Shown here: positions 24,775 through 31,792 of the stretch, in pieces
How the letters are laid out: every line of letters begins with the position of its first letter
Numbering within the stretch: position 1 is the stretch's first letter
Assembly (NCBI GenBank): GCA_900755065.1
Contig: CAAEFC010000049.1
Location: 1 to 46,730, forward strand
Direction of reading: 5' to 3'
DNA length: 46,730 nucleotides
Source: Bacilli bacterium
Lineage (GTDB): Bacteria > Bacillota_I > Bacilli_A > RFN20 > CAG-449
Notes under the pieces: model-generated
Told to the model about the DNA's origin: nothing
The model's input: the letters and a program-made list of their open reading frames with translations, nothing else
Database searches by the model: none
Program-made: the position numbers and the translations under genes

Positions 24775-25503
24775 TCACAAATGCACGCAAGACAAAATAT
24801 CGTCGGTATCGGCTTCGTTGCCCCATTTTTTTCGGATTGCCGCGTAAATTCCATACGCAATCGGCATTCCGAGATTGGTTTCCACGAGCGAATCGACCAG
24901 CAAAGTCCGGATCGATTGATCGTTGAAAGGTCGGATCCCCGTCACCAGCAAAGCCGCTTCCCAAAAAAACTGAATCAAAAAGCCAACCACGAACAGATAG
25001 AGAATCGAAATGTCCTTTTTGCCAAAAAGATTGAGCATGATCAAGATAAAATAACCGACGAATAAAATCACCGCCATAATCCAGTGATAGCGGTCGGTTG
25101 TACGGAATGTGCAGATATTCATCTCACCGCCCGCTACGGAAATCAACGGACAGCAAAGCCACCAAAGCACGATCAATCCGGTAATCGGAATGAGATTCCG
25201 GCTTTTCTTCAAAGCCAGCCACATCATGGTGAAACTGGTAATTCCGTAGGAAAGGGACATCCAAAGCAAAACCCAGGCGGTCATCAAAGGCCCTTGCTTT
25301 TCGTTCGAAATCAACACTTCTCTTCCTCCGTTCAGCCCGTAGAACATGCCATAATCCACAATAAAATACAGAATGCCGCCGAACAAGGCGAATATGAGGG
25401 CCCGTCTTTCCTTTTTGAAGAAAAGCAACAGCAAAAGAACCAGAATAAAAACCGAGTCTAAAACGATATACAAAAGATTGAAATTTCTTGTCGGCGTAAC
25501 CAT
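24775..25503 (-). CDS. Conserved multi-span membrane protein of unknown function
   Basis: The 242-residue protein is mostly hydrophobic with about seven spans. Recurrent aromatic and Gly motifs are visible (FALFGGILYFIVDYGMFYG, WMSLSYGITSF, WWLCCPLIS, VETNLGMPIAYGIYAAI). These look like a conserved family but I cannot name it or give a function. I start at ATG 25503 with GGAGG 8 nt upstream; the longer frame to 25524 overlaps that ribosome binding site. A TAAAAT -10 element precedes it on the minus strand. The next gene downstream is the frameshifted membrane protein. Confidence 0.75.
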   Translation of the reverse strand: MVTPTRNFNLLYIVLDSVFILVLLLLLFFKKERRALIFALFGGILYFIVDYGMFYGLNGGREVLISNEKQGPLMTAWVLLWMSLSYGITSFTMMWLALKKSRNLIPITGLIVLWWLCCPLISVAGGEMNICTFRTTDRYHWIMAVILFVGYFILIMLNLFGKKDISILYLFVVGFLIQFFWEAALLVTGIRPFNDQSIRTLLVDSLVETNLGMPIAYGIYAAIRKKWGNEADTDDILSCVHL

Positions 25504-25796
25504 GTCTTTTCCTCCGCCACACATTTTAACACAAGGAAAGCAGAAAACAAATGAAAACCGCGAACCTTTCCGAAAGGGTGAGGCTCAACCGGGTTTTGTC
25601 AAAAAAATACCCGCCTAAAAAAGCATTCAACCTGCCAATATTTCGATTTTTTTTGTAATTTCTCGGTTTTTTTAGGCAAACCACCGTTGTATGGTCAGTC
25701 TTCCCTCACCCAATGCAAATCGGTTTTCAAAATCCCGACTTGACGCATTCGACTTATTTTCTTTCTACTTGAATGGTAAGAAAGGATACAATTTAC

Positions 25797-26573
25797 ATGT
25801 CTGAAATCAAAGATAAAGTGGCCATTGTCACCGGCGGCGCCAGCGGAATCGGCTTTGCGACCGTCAAAATGCTTCTGGAAAAAGGAGCCAGAGTCGTCAT
25901 CGCGGACTACAACGAGGAAGGCGTAAAAAAAGCGGTGGATTCGCTTCACGAAGCGCACGGCAAGAACGTGAGTTACAAAGTGGTCGACGTTTCCAAAGAA
26001 GATCAGGTCAAGGATCTCGTTTCCTATGCGGTCGATACTTACGGCCGGCTGGATATCATGGTAAACAACGCGGGTATCAGCGGAAATTCCAAGATGATCA
26101 CGGGGGACGACGCAAGCGTCGCGGATTTTAAGCATATTTTCGATATCAATGTCAACGGCATTATTTACGGCGGAAAATACGCCGCCGAGCAGATGATCCG
26201 ACAAGGAGAAGGAGGCGCGATCGTCAACACTTCCTCGATGATGGGCGTCATCGGCACCAATATCGGCGGAACCGGTTACTGCGGAAGCAAACACGCCGTA
26301 CTCGGCATCACGAAAGCATGGGCTCTGGAACTCGCGCCGCACAATATCCGCGTCAACGCGCTTTGCCCGGGCTACACCATGACAGGCATGCTGAATCCGG
26401 ATGTCGTAGGGCAGGAGTTCTTCGATTGGGCAATGTCCATGCACCCTCTGGCCGCAGCCGTCAAACGCATCGCCAAAGCCGAAGAGATGGCCCACGCGAT
26501 CCTCTTCATGATCGAGAATAGTTTCCTCACCGGTCAGCATATCGTCGTGGACGGCGGTTACACGATCCAATAA
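25797..26573 (+). CDS. Short-chain dehydrogenase/reductase
   Basis: This cytoplasmic NAD(P)-dependent oxidoreductase of the classical SDR family has 258 residues. The cofactor motif TGGASGIG is at 12-19, NNAG at 90-93, the catalytic Ser at 146/147, and the YxxxK pair is Tyr161/Lys165. Asp37 at the end of the second strand favours NAD over NADP. The closest general type is 3-oxoacyl-ACP reductase or hydroxysteroid-dehydrogenase-like; the substrate cannot be told. I use ATG 25797 (MSEIKDK), with AAAGGA upstream, not the ATG at 25773, which lacks a ribosome binding site. A terminator follows. Confidence 0.92.
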   Translation: MSEIKDKVAIVTGGASGIGFATVKMLLEKGARVVIADYNEEGVKKAVDSLHEAHGKNVSYKVVDVSKEDQVKDLVSYAVDTYGRLDIMVNNAGISGNSKMITGDDASVADFKHIFDINVNGIIYGGKYAAEQMIRQGEGGAIVNTSSMMGVIGTNIGGTGYCGSKHAVLGITKAWALELAPHNIRVNALCPGYTMTGMLNPDVVGQEFFDWAMSMHPLAAAVKRIAKAEEMAHAILFMIENSFLTGQHIVVDGGYTIQ

Positions 26574-26620
26574 ACTCGTACTCTTCAAAATCAGGACTGC
26601 AAGGAAGCCGTTTCTCGCGG

Positions 26621-26648
26621 AAGGACGGTTTCGTTACGGTCCTTTTTT
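26621..26648 (+). terminator. Terminator of the SDR gene
   Basis: AAGGAC / GTCCTT flanks a 12-nt loop and runs into six T residues on the plus strand, 48 nt after the SDR stop. Confidence 0.65.
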
Positions 26649-27079
26649 ATGCAGAAAAATCGGATAATCTGGTGTGAATTTCTCCGCGTTAACGAAAGAA
26701 TCGAATCCGTTTCACGTAGTGACGAACGGAACATGGCTCTTGATGGCAATCTTCTATGCTTATTGCTTCGTTCAATATAGCGGATATTCTATGGCTTTCA
26801 TCTTTTGCGCCTTTTATAAAAGAAGTATGAACGCAACGAGTAATAAGGATACGATACGCTCATAGTTAGTTTATGGGGGATTTGCTCCATGTGTCGGATT
26901 CGATTTGCACCCCCGTTTTCAAGATTCTGAATTTTTAAATCCGCTAATGCCATTAACGAATTGTTTGCTAACGTTAAAAAGTTAAAATCTGAATTTTTAG
27001 GTATTCGTTCTCGTTCAGTTCGCGTAGATTTGAAACGACAAATTTGCCGGTTGTTTCTTGACATCAGCGGCCAAAGTAG

Positions 27080-27176
27080 TTGCGTTCTTTTTTTTAAAAG
27101 TATATAGTAAATATGGTTTTAGCGGATGTGAATCTGCTGAGTCCCGGATATTAGAGGCCGGGACATTTTTTATTTT
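27080..27176 (+). ncRNA. Candidate small RNA of about 60 nt
   Basis: A plus-strand promoter-like pair, TTGCGT (27080-27085), 17 bp, TATAGT (27103-27108), would start a transcript near 27115. The transcript would fold into hairpin AGCGGAT/ATCTGCT (27121-27138) and a strong terminator GTCCCGG/CCGGGAC (27141-27164), followed by ATTTTTTATTTT. No reading frame fits inside it. Function unknown; it may also be only the terminator of a decayed gene. Confidence 0.35.
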
Positions 27177-27210
27177 CTGAGATTTTGACTTAATCCCTAA
27201 TTCGTCGGCT

Positions 27211-27605
27211 TTAAGTCTTTGCTATCAGAATCCGCAATCTTTTTAATACTTTTCTGGCTTTCTTCTTTGCTTGACAAAATGCTTTTCTGTCCTTAAACTG
27301 ATAATCGATCAGTGTGTGTCCCCTTTTGGGTGAGATTAGCTTAGACGGATTTGCCAGCTTACCGCTGATCTTTTTATTTTCTCTTTTTCTTAGAAACGCC
27401 TTTCTCTGCCATTATTCTGAAAGTTATACGGCTTTCTCGGTTTTAATTTGGCCTTTCGTCTAAGGTCAATGTTCCGAAACATTATCTCTCCTTTATCGTT
27501 TTTCGATACACGAACCTTACCGATTACTTCAATGACAACTTTTCTTACAGAGCAAAGAATTCCGAAGAATCCTTCTGTCTTATGCCGGCATTTGAATCCG
27601 TAATT
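27211..27605 (-). pseudogene. Decayed minus-strand coding remnant (two frames)
   Basis: Two neighbouring frames are open and look coding: 27390-27605 (72 codons, including GFFGILCSVRK, VVIEVIGKVRVSKNDKG and FRNIDLRRKAKLKPRKPY) and 27211-27411 (67 codons, Lys-rich, ending VLKRLRILIAKT). They overlap near 27400, which suggests one gene with a frameshift. An internal ATG with GGAGAG before it lies near 27484. The left end of the first frame is closed by TAG at 27606-27608. I do not recognise the family; a mobile-element protein is possible but unproven. Confidence 0.4.
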
Positions 27606-27620
27606 CTAAGCGGAAACCTC

Positions 27621-27649
27621 TTAACAAGATAATGCCTGATGTGTATAAT
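27621..27649 (+). promoter_or_regulatory. Ferritin promoter
   Basis: TTAACA (27621-27626), 17 bp, TATAAT (27644-27649), with the ferritin ATG at 27695. Confidence 0.82.
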
Positions 27650-27694
27650 GATTTTGCGATAGAACGTTTTTCTACTCGCAAAAGGAGAAAAATT

Positions 27695-28177
27695 ATGGAT
27701 AAAAAACTCATTGACCTGATGGAAGATCAAATCAACAAGGAACTTTATTCTGCGTATCTGTATTACGATATCGCCGAATACTACCGATCCAAAGGACTTG
27801 ACGGATTTCACAAGAGGTTTGAAGATCAAGCGCGTGAAGAAATTGAACACGCCGAAAAATTCGCTGAATATCTTCACGACAACGATGTCGCTTTCAAACT
27901 GAAAACGATTGCCGCGCCGGAAAATGATTTCAAGGATCTGAGAGAGCCGTTGGTATTGCAGAATACTCACGAAAAATATGTTACTTCCCTGATTCACCAG
28001 TTATACGATTGCGCGGAAAAAGTCGGCGATACCGCGACCAAGCACTTTCTCGGCTGGTATGTAAACGAACAGATCGAAGAAGAAAAAACCGCGAAAGACC
28101 TTTTGGAGCAGTATGATCTCTATGCCAAAGACGGCGGAATCGGGCTGTATCAGGTTAACAAGGATTTGTTGAAATAA
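27695..28177 (+). CDS. Ferritin (iron-storage ferroxidase)
   Basis: The 160-residue bacterial non-haem ferritin oxidises Fe(II) and stores it in a 24-mer shell in the cytoplasm. The ferroxidase ligands are visible: Glu16 in helix A (NKELYSAYLYYD), Glu49 and His52 in helix B (EEIEHAEK), and the later Glu residues in helices C and D (EQIEEEK). Length is normal. I use ATG 27695 with AAAGGAG upstream; an earlier in-frame start at 27632 precedes the promoter's -10 and is not possible. It is monocistronic, ended by a long hairpin terminator. No Fur-type box overlaps its promoter as far as I can see. Confidence 0.96.
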   Translation: MDKKLIDLMEDQINKELYSAYLYYDIAEYYRSKGLDGFHKRFEDQAREEIEHAEKFAEYLHDNDVAFKLKTIAAPENDFKDLREPLVLQNTHEKYVTSLIHQLYDCAEKVGDTATKHFLGWYVNEQIEEEKTAKDLLEQYDLYAKDGGIGLYQVNKDLLK

Positions 28178-28212
28178 GCGGCGAAACCCAACGACAGAAC
28201 ACGCATTAAAAG

Positions 28213-28269
28213 GCCGTAATGGATCGATTTTCAGAGGTTTTCTCTGAAATCGGTTGATACGGCTTTTTT
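28213..28269 (+). terminator. Ferritin terminator
   Basis: A long imperfect stem-loop (outer arms GCCGTA / TACGGC, inner GATTTTCAGAG / CTCTGAAATC) ends in six T residues, 35 nt past the ferritin stop. It marks the left border of the AT-rich island. Confidence 0.88.
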
Positions 28270-28590
28270 CAGTGGAATTTTATGGGCATTTCTGAATGTA
28301 AAGAACACACGGAATATAAAATGGAACAATCAACAGTAGTTAAAAGAATATCATAAAAAATCAAATGATCGCTCTTTTACATGGAAAAATAGTCTACACT
28401 ATGATTTTCTTACTAAGAAGTCGTTCTCTCGTTTGTGAATATGATCTTAGACGCACTTTTATTGAAGTTGCCATTTCTAAAAGGTAAAATACATTGGACA
28501 AAACTAATTTAATAATATTTACAAAAGAATTGCTCTTTATTTTTATATTTAAAGTATTTTATAAAAAATGAATTATTCTTCACCTATATT
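28270..28590. other. AT-rich stretch without a gene, left end of the island
   Basis: No open frame of note and no recognisable site. Base composition drops sharply to A+T-rich here compared with the ferritin gene, marking entry into the acquired island. Confidence 0.5.
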
Positions 28591-28680
28591 TATAATTTAT
28601 TTTGTTGACATAGGTCTTCGAGTATCAAAAGCATAGCGAAGATTAAGCAAAATAACCATGCAATTCTACCTAATTTGTAT
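28591..28680 (-). pseudogene. Fragment of a second copy of the 30981-31442 immunity-like gene
   Basis: This stretch aligns base by base over about 90 nt with 31341-31431, the 5' part of the membrane gene at 30981-31442. Shared blocks include TTGACAT(A/T)GGTCTTC and TATCAAAA. The minus-strand translation still reads FDTRRPMSTK but is then closed by a stop. It is the remains of a paralogous immunity-like gene. Confidence 0.75.
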
Positions 28681-28761
28681 CATATAAAATATCTTTCCAC
28701 CTAACAGGCTTTTTTAGTTATAAACCGTTCGATTTTTTAGCGTTTATTTGTGAAAATAATG

Positions 28762-28863
28762 CTAATTTTCGGTGACAAGATAAGATGACTTATAATTTGA
28801 CACAACAAATTGATACGCACCACTTTTGATATAACCTCCAGTTACATTTTTATCAGTGGATAA
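28762..28863 (-). pseudogene. Orphan C-terminal protein fragment
   Basis: An open frame of 33 codons (residues such as GGYIKSGAYQFVVSNYK, ending SSYLVTEN and TAG) starts inside the 3' end of the neighbouring gene without any start codon. Composition and position, between an immunity-like gene and the broken immunity copy at 28591-28680, fit the tail of a toxin C-terminal domain. Confidence 0.4.
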
Positions 28864-29332
28864 TCAGTTTAATCTTTTTTTCTTCGCATATTTTTACTAT
28901 ATCTTTTAATTCAGCATGACCTATCGCTTTCTCTTCCTTTCGATTATTTGTATAATACGTAATGAATAATGCCTTAGGGCACTGCATTTGAATGACAGCA
29001 AGCCATGATACAAAAGAAATCATTTTATAATAATCTATTTTTTCAATATCTGTAAACTTAACGGTCAATACTTCGCCTTTGTTCGTTAAATTGGGATATG
29101 ATATTTCAAATGAATCATTAAGGACTTTAAGATAGTATTTCTTGTTTTTTGATTCCTTTATTACTAAGCAAATTGCAAGTATATATGCAAGCACAAGGCA
29201 ACAGGATACGATATATACTTGTATTTCTTGGATTAAGAAGCAAGATATTGTGATTAAAATGATGAAGGGTATGAAAATAGACGAAATAAAAATGGAAAGG
29301 GGCTTTACGATTGCTTTATTTAAATAAATCAT
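28853..29332 (-). CDS. Two-span membrane protein, immunity-like
   Basis: The 159-residue protein has two adjacent spans near the N-terminus (about 12-32 and 38-58) and a C-terminal cytoplasmic beta-rich half with a PH-like feel (YYLKVLNDSFEISYPNL, VKFTDIEKIDYYK). This is a common build among immunity proteins that guard against membrane-acting or secreted toxins. Its ATG overlaps the stop of the small glycine-rich fragment at 29329-29541 as ATGA, so the two are coupled. Codon use is very AT-rich. I recognise no exact family; the immunity role is inferred from the repeated fragment-then-partner layout. Confidence 0.55.
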   Translation of the reverse strand: MIYLNKAIVKPLSIFISSIFIPFIILITISCFLIQEIQVYIVSCCLVLAYILAICLVIKESKNKKYYLKVLNDSFEISYPNLTNKGEVLTVKFTDIEKIDYYKMISFVSWLAVIQMQCPKALFITYYTNNRKEEKAIGHAELKDIVKICEEKKIKLIIH

Positions 29333-29541
29333 CCATATCTATCCTCCAATATTTTCTTTATATATGAAATTAAAATTTTCATTGGCAATACACCAAAATA
29401 TGCAGATCCCGCTTGAAACAACAGAAAGTTTTTTAGATTAAATTGAGCACCGGGAATTTTCAATTGAAGTGCCCCACCGCAAAAACCACCAACAAAAGAT
29501 ATTAATCCACTTGCCATATTTGTAGTACTTTCAATAAACAT
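29329..29541 (-). CDS. Glycine-rich hydrophobic fragment, orphan toxin C-terminus-like
   Basis: The 70-residue product begins MFIESTTNMASGLISFVGG, followed by a Gly/Phe-rich hydrophobic stretch and a basic C-terminus (ISYIKKILEDRYG). The Gly-rich part resembles the region that precedes toxic tips in polymorphic toxins. There is no ribosome binding site before the ATG, and the gene begins 9 bp after the stop of the preceding gene, as if the upstream toxin body had been lost. The following immunity-like gene overlaps its stop. It may be expressed weakly or be a relic. Confidence 0.4.
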   Translation of the reverse strand: MFIESTTNMASGLISFVGGFCGGALQLKIPGAQFNLKNFLLFQAGSAYFGVLPMKILISYIKKILEDRYG

Positions 29542-29550
29542 ATTTTTATT

Positions 29551-29973
29551 TTAAGATTTTCTTATAAAGATACTATCTAATATTTGAACTAGTTTTTTTT
29601 CATCAATAGTTTTATCCATAGTTATAGAAGTATATTCGCCATAATTATCACTTACTATGTTAAACAATTTATTGTTTTCATTAAATATTTTGATTTCAAA
29701 AAGTCTTATTGATTCATAAATATTAGGGTCTAAAATCTTAATACTATTTGATTTATCAAGTTTAATAGTTGAATACTTACTATTATCATTTAACAAAATA
29801 TAATCAATACCATTAAATAAATATAATTCAGATGACCAAATCAGCATTTCAACATAATCATAGTCTAAATTACTTATTATTAAGTTAAGAATTTCATCAA
29901 AATTTATATTTGAATATTTAAAATTCCAATGTTTCTTATTTAATTTACTCAATTTCGATACCTTCAACAACAC
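29551..29973 (-). CDS. Putative immunity protein
   Basis: This 140-residue soluble protein is Asn/Ile/Lys-rich, alpha/beta, with no span and no known motif that I can name (YVEMLIWSSELYLFNGIDYILL; C-terminal DEKKLVQILDSIFIRKS). GTG start at 29973 with GAGGTGA upstream. It begins 17 bp after the stop of the toxin-like gene at 29991-30350 and is presumably its partner. The overall shape recalls small SUKH-like immunity proteins, but I cannot confirm this from sequence. Confidence 0.5.
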   Translation of the reverse strand: MLLKVSKLSKLNKKHWNFKYSNINFDEILNLIISNLDYDYVEMLIWSSELYLFNGIDYILLNDNSKYSTIKLDKSNSIKILDPNIYESIRLFEIKIFNENNKLFNIVSDNYGEYTSITMDKTIDEKKLVQILDSIFIRKS

Positions 29974-29990
29974 AATGAATCACCTCTTTA

Positions 29991-30350
29991 TTAATATACT
30001 TCTCCATTAAATCTAGCATAAATCCCAGCAAAGATTCCACCAATCCAGCTACCTTTGTGTATACTTCTTTCCGCTTTCGTATTTCCATAATGATAATGGA
30101 AAGAATGCGCTGGATCTAAATCTATTCTAAATCTACCACCAGTTCTTGAAGAAAAAATCGTAACCCCAAGTACATTTGGATTTTGATATCCAATCATGTA
30201 AGTTGGCATTATAAATCCCGAACCATTATTAAAAGATTCAAGTGAACGATATGCATCAAATGACATTAAGGCTGTTGCCAAATAATATTGAGATCCAGCT
30301 AAGAATCCATCTCCAAATCCTGCCAAGAATGATTTACCAGCATTAGACAT
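29991..30350 (-). CDS. Polymorphic-toxin C-terminal-like domain, orphan
   Basis: The 119-residue product has a Gly-rich hydrophobic beginning (GKSFLAGFGDGFLAGSQYYL), then a compact C-terminal part with a conserved-looking polar block: GGRFRIDLDPAHSFHYHYG, followed by RSIHKGSW. Several His (HSFHYHYG, SIHKG) could form a nuclease-like or metal site. There is no secretion or trafficking part. Its ATG overlaps the stop of the small helical frame upstream (TAATG), and a likely immunity gene follows after 17 bp. I read it as an orphan toxin tip; I cannot name its activity. Confidence 0.45.
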   Translation of the reverse strand: MSNAGKSFLAGFGDGFLAGSQYYLATALMSFDAYRSLESFNNGSGFIMPTYMIGYQNPNVLGVTIFSSRTGGRFRIDLDPAHSFHYHYGNTKAERSIHKGSWIGGIFAGIYARFNGEVY

Positions 30351-30538
30351 TATTTCAGAAAAACTATTGTATTAAGTCTAGTAACTATTTTATTTTTCTC
30401 ACTAACTAATTCTTTAATGTGTTCATCAGTATCAACTTTATTAACAATGTTATTTATAAATTCATCGCTATTTAATTTAAGTGACTCCATTAGTTCCTTA
30501 AGTTTAGATTTAACAATATCATAGATTTCTTCTTTCTT
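30350..30538 (-). pseudogene. Helical fragment upstream of the toxin-like gene
   Basis: This frame is open from 30538, with the only ATG at 30490 giving 46 residues (MESLKLNSDEFINNIVNKV ... FLK). It is acidic/basic, helical and hydrophilic. The frame immediately upstream continues in another phase (DFKLHPDLDLEE), pointing to a frameshift in a longer gene. Its stop TAA overlaps the ATG of the toxin-like gene. It is probably a remnant of a longer immunity or toxin protein, or a small coupled leader. Confidence 0.35.
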
Positions 30539-30980
30539 CTAGATCTAAATCAGGATGTAGTTTAAAATCCTTAAATCAGAATTGGATGCTCGTCCTATTT
30601 TCTGTCACAAACAAGATACGATATATGGTCACTTCTTTATCTGCTATTTATCTATTTTCATCCTTCGAGATCTTTTATTGTTTTAAAAGAAAAAGATAGA
30701 ATCACTAATCTTTCATCTATTGATAAAATTCTACCTTTTGTTTCTGCTTTAAATCTAAACTTAGATAACTATATTTTTAAGCAAAATGATATTTCAAAAT
30801 TCCTCCATTTGAAACTTTAACACTATTTTTTTCGATTTCGTCAAAAGTCAGGTAATTTTCTCAAAAAATATATAAATTAACATAAATATATTCTCATTTA
30901 AATCTTATTTTATAAAAAGAAAAGGTAAGTCTACTCTTAGAGTAAACCTACCTAGTTTTGCTTGTGAAAGTAATTTGCTA
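30351..30980. other. AT-rich stretch, mostly non-coding
   Basis: Apart from the helical fragment near 30350-30538 and the terminator at 30914-30953, I see no complete frame here. A plus-strand phase around 30640-30830 stays open for about 50 codons without a start or ribosome binding site and is not called. Confidence 0.45.
30914..30953 (-). terminator. Rho-independent terminator within the island
   Basis: On the minus strand a 14-bp stem (AGGTAGGTTTACTC / GAGTAGACTTACCT, two G-U pairs) with a TAA loop runs into TTTCTTTTT. It ends the transcript carrying the 30981-31442 gene, 28 nt after its stop. Confidence 0.85.
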
Positions 30981-31442
30981 TTATTTTTTCTTTTTGTTTT
31001 CTTTTCTAAGTTTTCTTAATTGTTTTAACTCTTCCTTTTCTTCTTTGGTAAACTTAAACTCATTATAATCAACAATTTCCCACCAAATTACAATCACAAG
31101 GAAGTACAATATACTAATACCTAAAATACATAGAATTACTATTATAAACACTTTTTCTGGAACAACGTTTGTAATAACTCCATTCGTAAATATATCAACA
31201 AATAATAGGATTAAACTTAGAATTGCTAATAGTAGATATACATAAAATGGAACGATTTTAAAATAATTACAAGGACAATGTTCTTTATCTTTAAACTTTA
31301 TTATCTTTCTAAATATTGAATCATCCTTAACTCTGTATTTATATTTTAATTTCGTTGACATTGGTCTTCTAGTATCAAAACACATAGCAAATGTTACTAA
31401 TAAAATTGACCATATAGTTCCAACCAAATATAACAATTCCAT
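30981..31442 (-). CDS. Membrane immunity-like protein
   Basis: The 153-residue protein has one N-terminal span (LVGTIWSILLVTFAMCF), a basic cytoplasmic loop with FDTRRPMSTKLKYKYRV, two further spans (FYVYLLLAILSLILLFVDIF; VFIIVILCILGISILYFLVIVIW) and a Lys/Glu-rich tail. It follows the toxin-like gene at 31453-31764 after 10 bp. A broken second copy lies at 28591-28680, so this family has been duplicated within the island. An immunity role is inferred from this context. Confidence 0.55.
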   Translation of the reverse strand: MELLYLVGTIWSILLVTFAMCFDTRRPMSTKLKYKYRVKDDSIFRKIIKFKDKEHCPCNYFKIVPFYVYLLLAILSLILLFVDIFTNGVITNVVPEKVFIIVILCILGISILYFLVIVIWWEIVDYNEFKFTKEEKEELKQLRKLRKENKKKK

Positions 31443-31452
31443 AAATTCCCTC

Positions 31453-31764
31453 CTAGAATCCCCAATCGATTTGTCCTAAGCCATAACTTAATCCATATGT
31501 TGCTGCCGTTGTGCCCCAAATAATCAATGCACTTTTTGTAAAGTTTTGAGAAATAGATTTTGCAAGAGAATTTCCCACTCTACCTCCCCATAAGTTCATT
31601 ATTCTTTGATAACCAGCACCTGTTCCATATCTATCAAATGCAGTTAAAATCGCCTTAACACCTGTTCTTCCTGTATCATCAAGATTACTTCCAATAGATT
31701 TGAAATGTTGAGCACCTCTTCCACTAGCTAAGCCACCTAGTGCCCCTAAACCAGTTGCAATCAA
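31453..31764 (-). CDS. Glycine-rich orphan toxin C-terminus-like protein
   Basis: The 103-residue frame opens with a Gly/Ala-rich run (LGALGGLASGRGAQHF), then a charged and aromatic middle (TAFDRYGTGAGYQRIMNLWGG) and a hydrophobic end (SLGYSYGLGQ-like, closing in IDWGF). The only start is TTG at 31764 without a ribosome binding site, and the frame is open upstream to 31779, right after the stop of the gene before. This fits a toxin gene that lost its front end. The membrane immunity-like gene follows 10 bp on. Confidence 0.4.
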   Translation of the reverse strand: MIATGLGALGGLASGRGAQHFKSIGSNLDDTGRTGVKAILTAFDRYGTGAGYQRIMNLWGGRVGNSLAKSISQNFTKSALIIWGTTAATYGLSYGLGQIDWGF

Positions 31765-31792
31765 GGCTTTTTGTACTATTTATCTTCATATA

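Larger units (their letters stand above)
26649..27620. other. About 1 kb without an intact gene
   Basis: This AT-leaning region between the SDR gene and ferritin holds no convincing whole gene. It contains a possible short transcript on the plus strand (promoter 27080-27108, tandem hairpins and T-tract to 27176) and broken minus-strand coding sequence (27211-27605). A short open frame at 26674-26865 has no ribosome binding site and is not called. Confidence 0.5.

Noticed and set aside
25695..26588. 297-codon minus-strand open frame covering the SDR gene
   Set aside because: It is antisense to a clear SDR with all motifs intact. It lacks a ribosome binding site and its composition is that of a shadow frame.
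26870..26925. Possible tRNA-like or attachment-site sequence (GGGGG ... CCCCC with GATTTGC repeats)
   Set aside because: I could not build a cloverleaf: the T-arm consensus and acceptor pairing are missing.
26798..27064. 88-codon minus-strand frame between SDR and ferritin
   Set aside because: No ribosome binding site, no recognisable domain, and it runs through sequence that looks non-coding.
27545..27997. 150-codon minus-strand frame over the ferritin gene
   Set aside because: Antisense to ferritin; no start signal; it crosses the ferritin promoter.
30600..30850. Plus-strand coding sequence or transposase piece in the island
   Set aside because: Only short open phases, no start or ribosome binding site, and no motif I recognise; AT-rich DNA gives such frames by chance.
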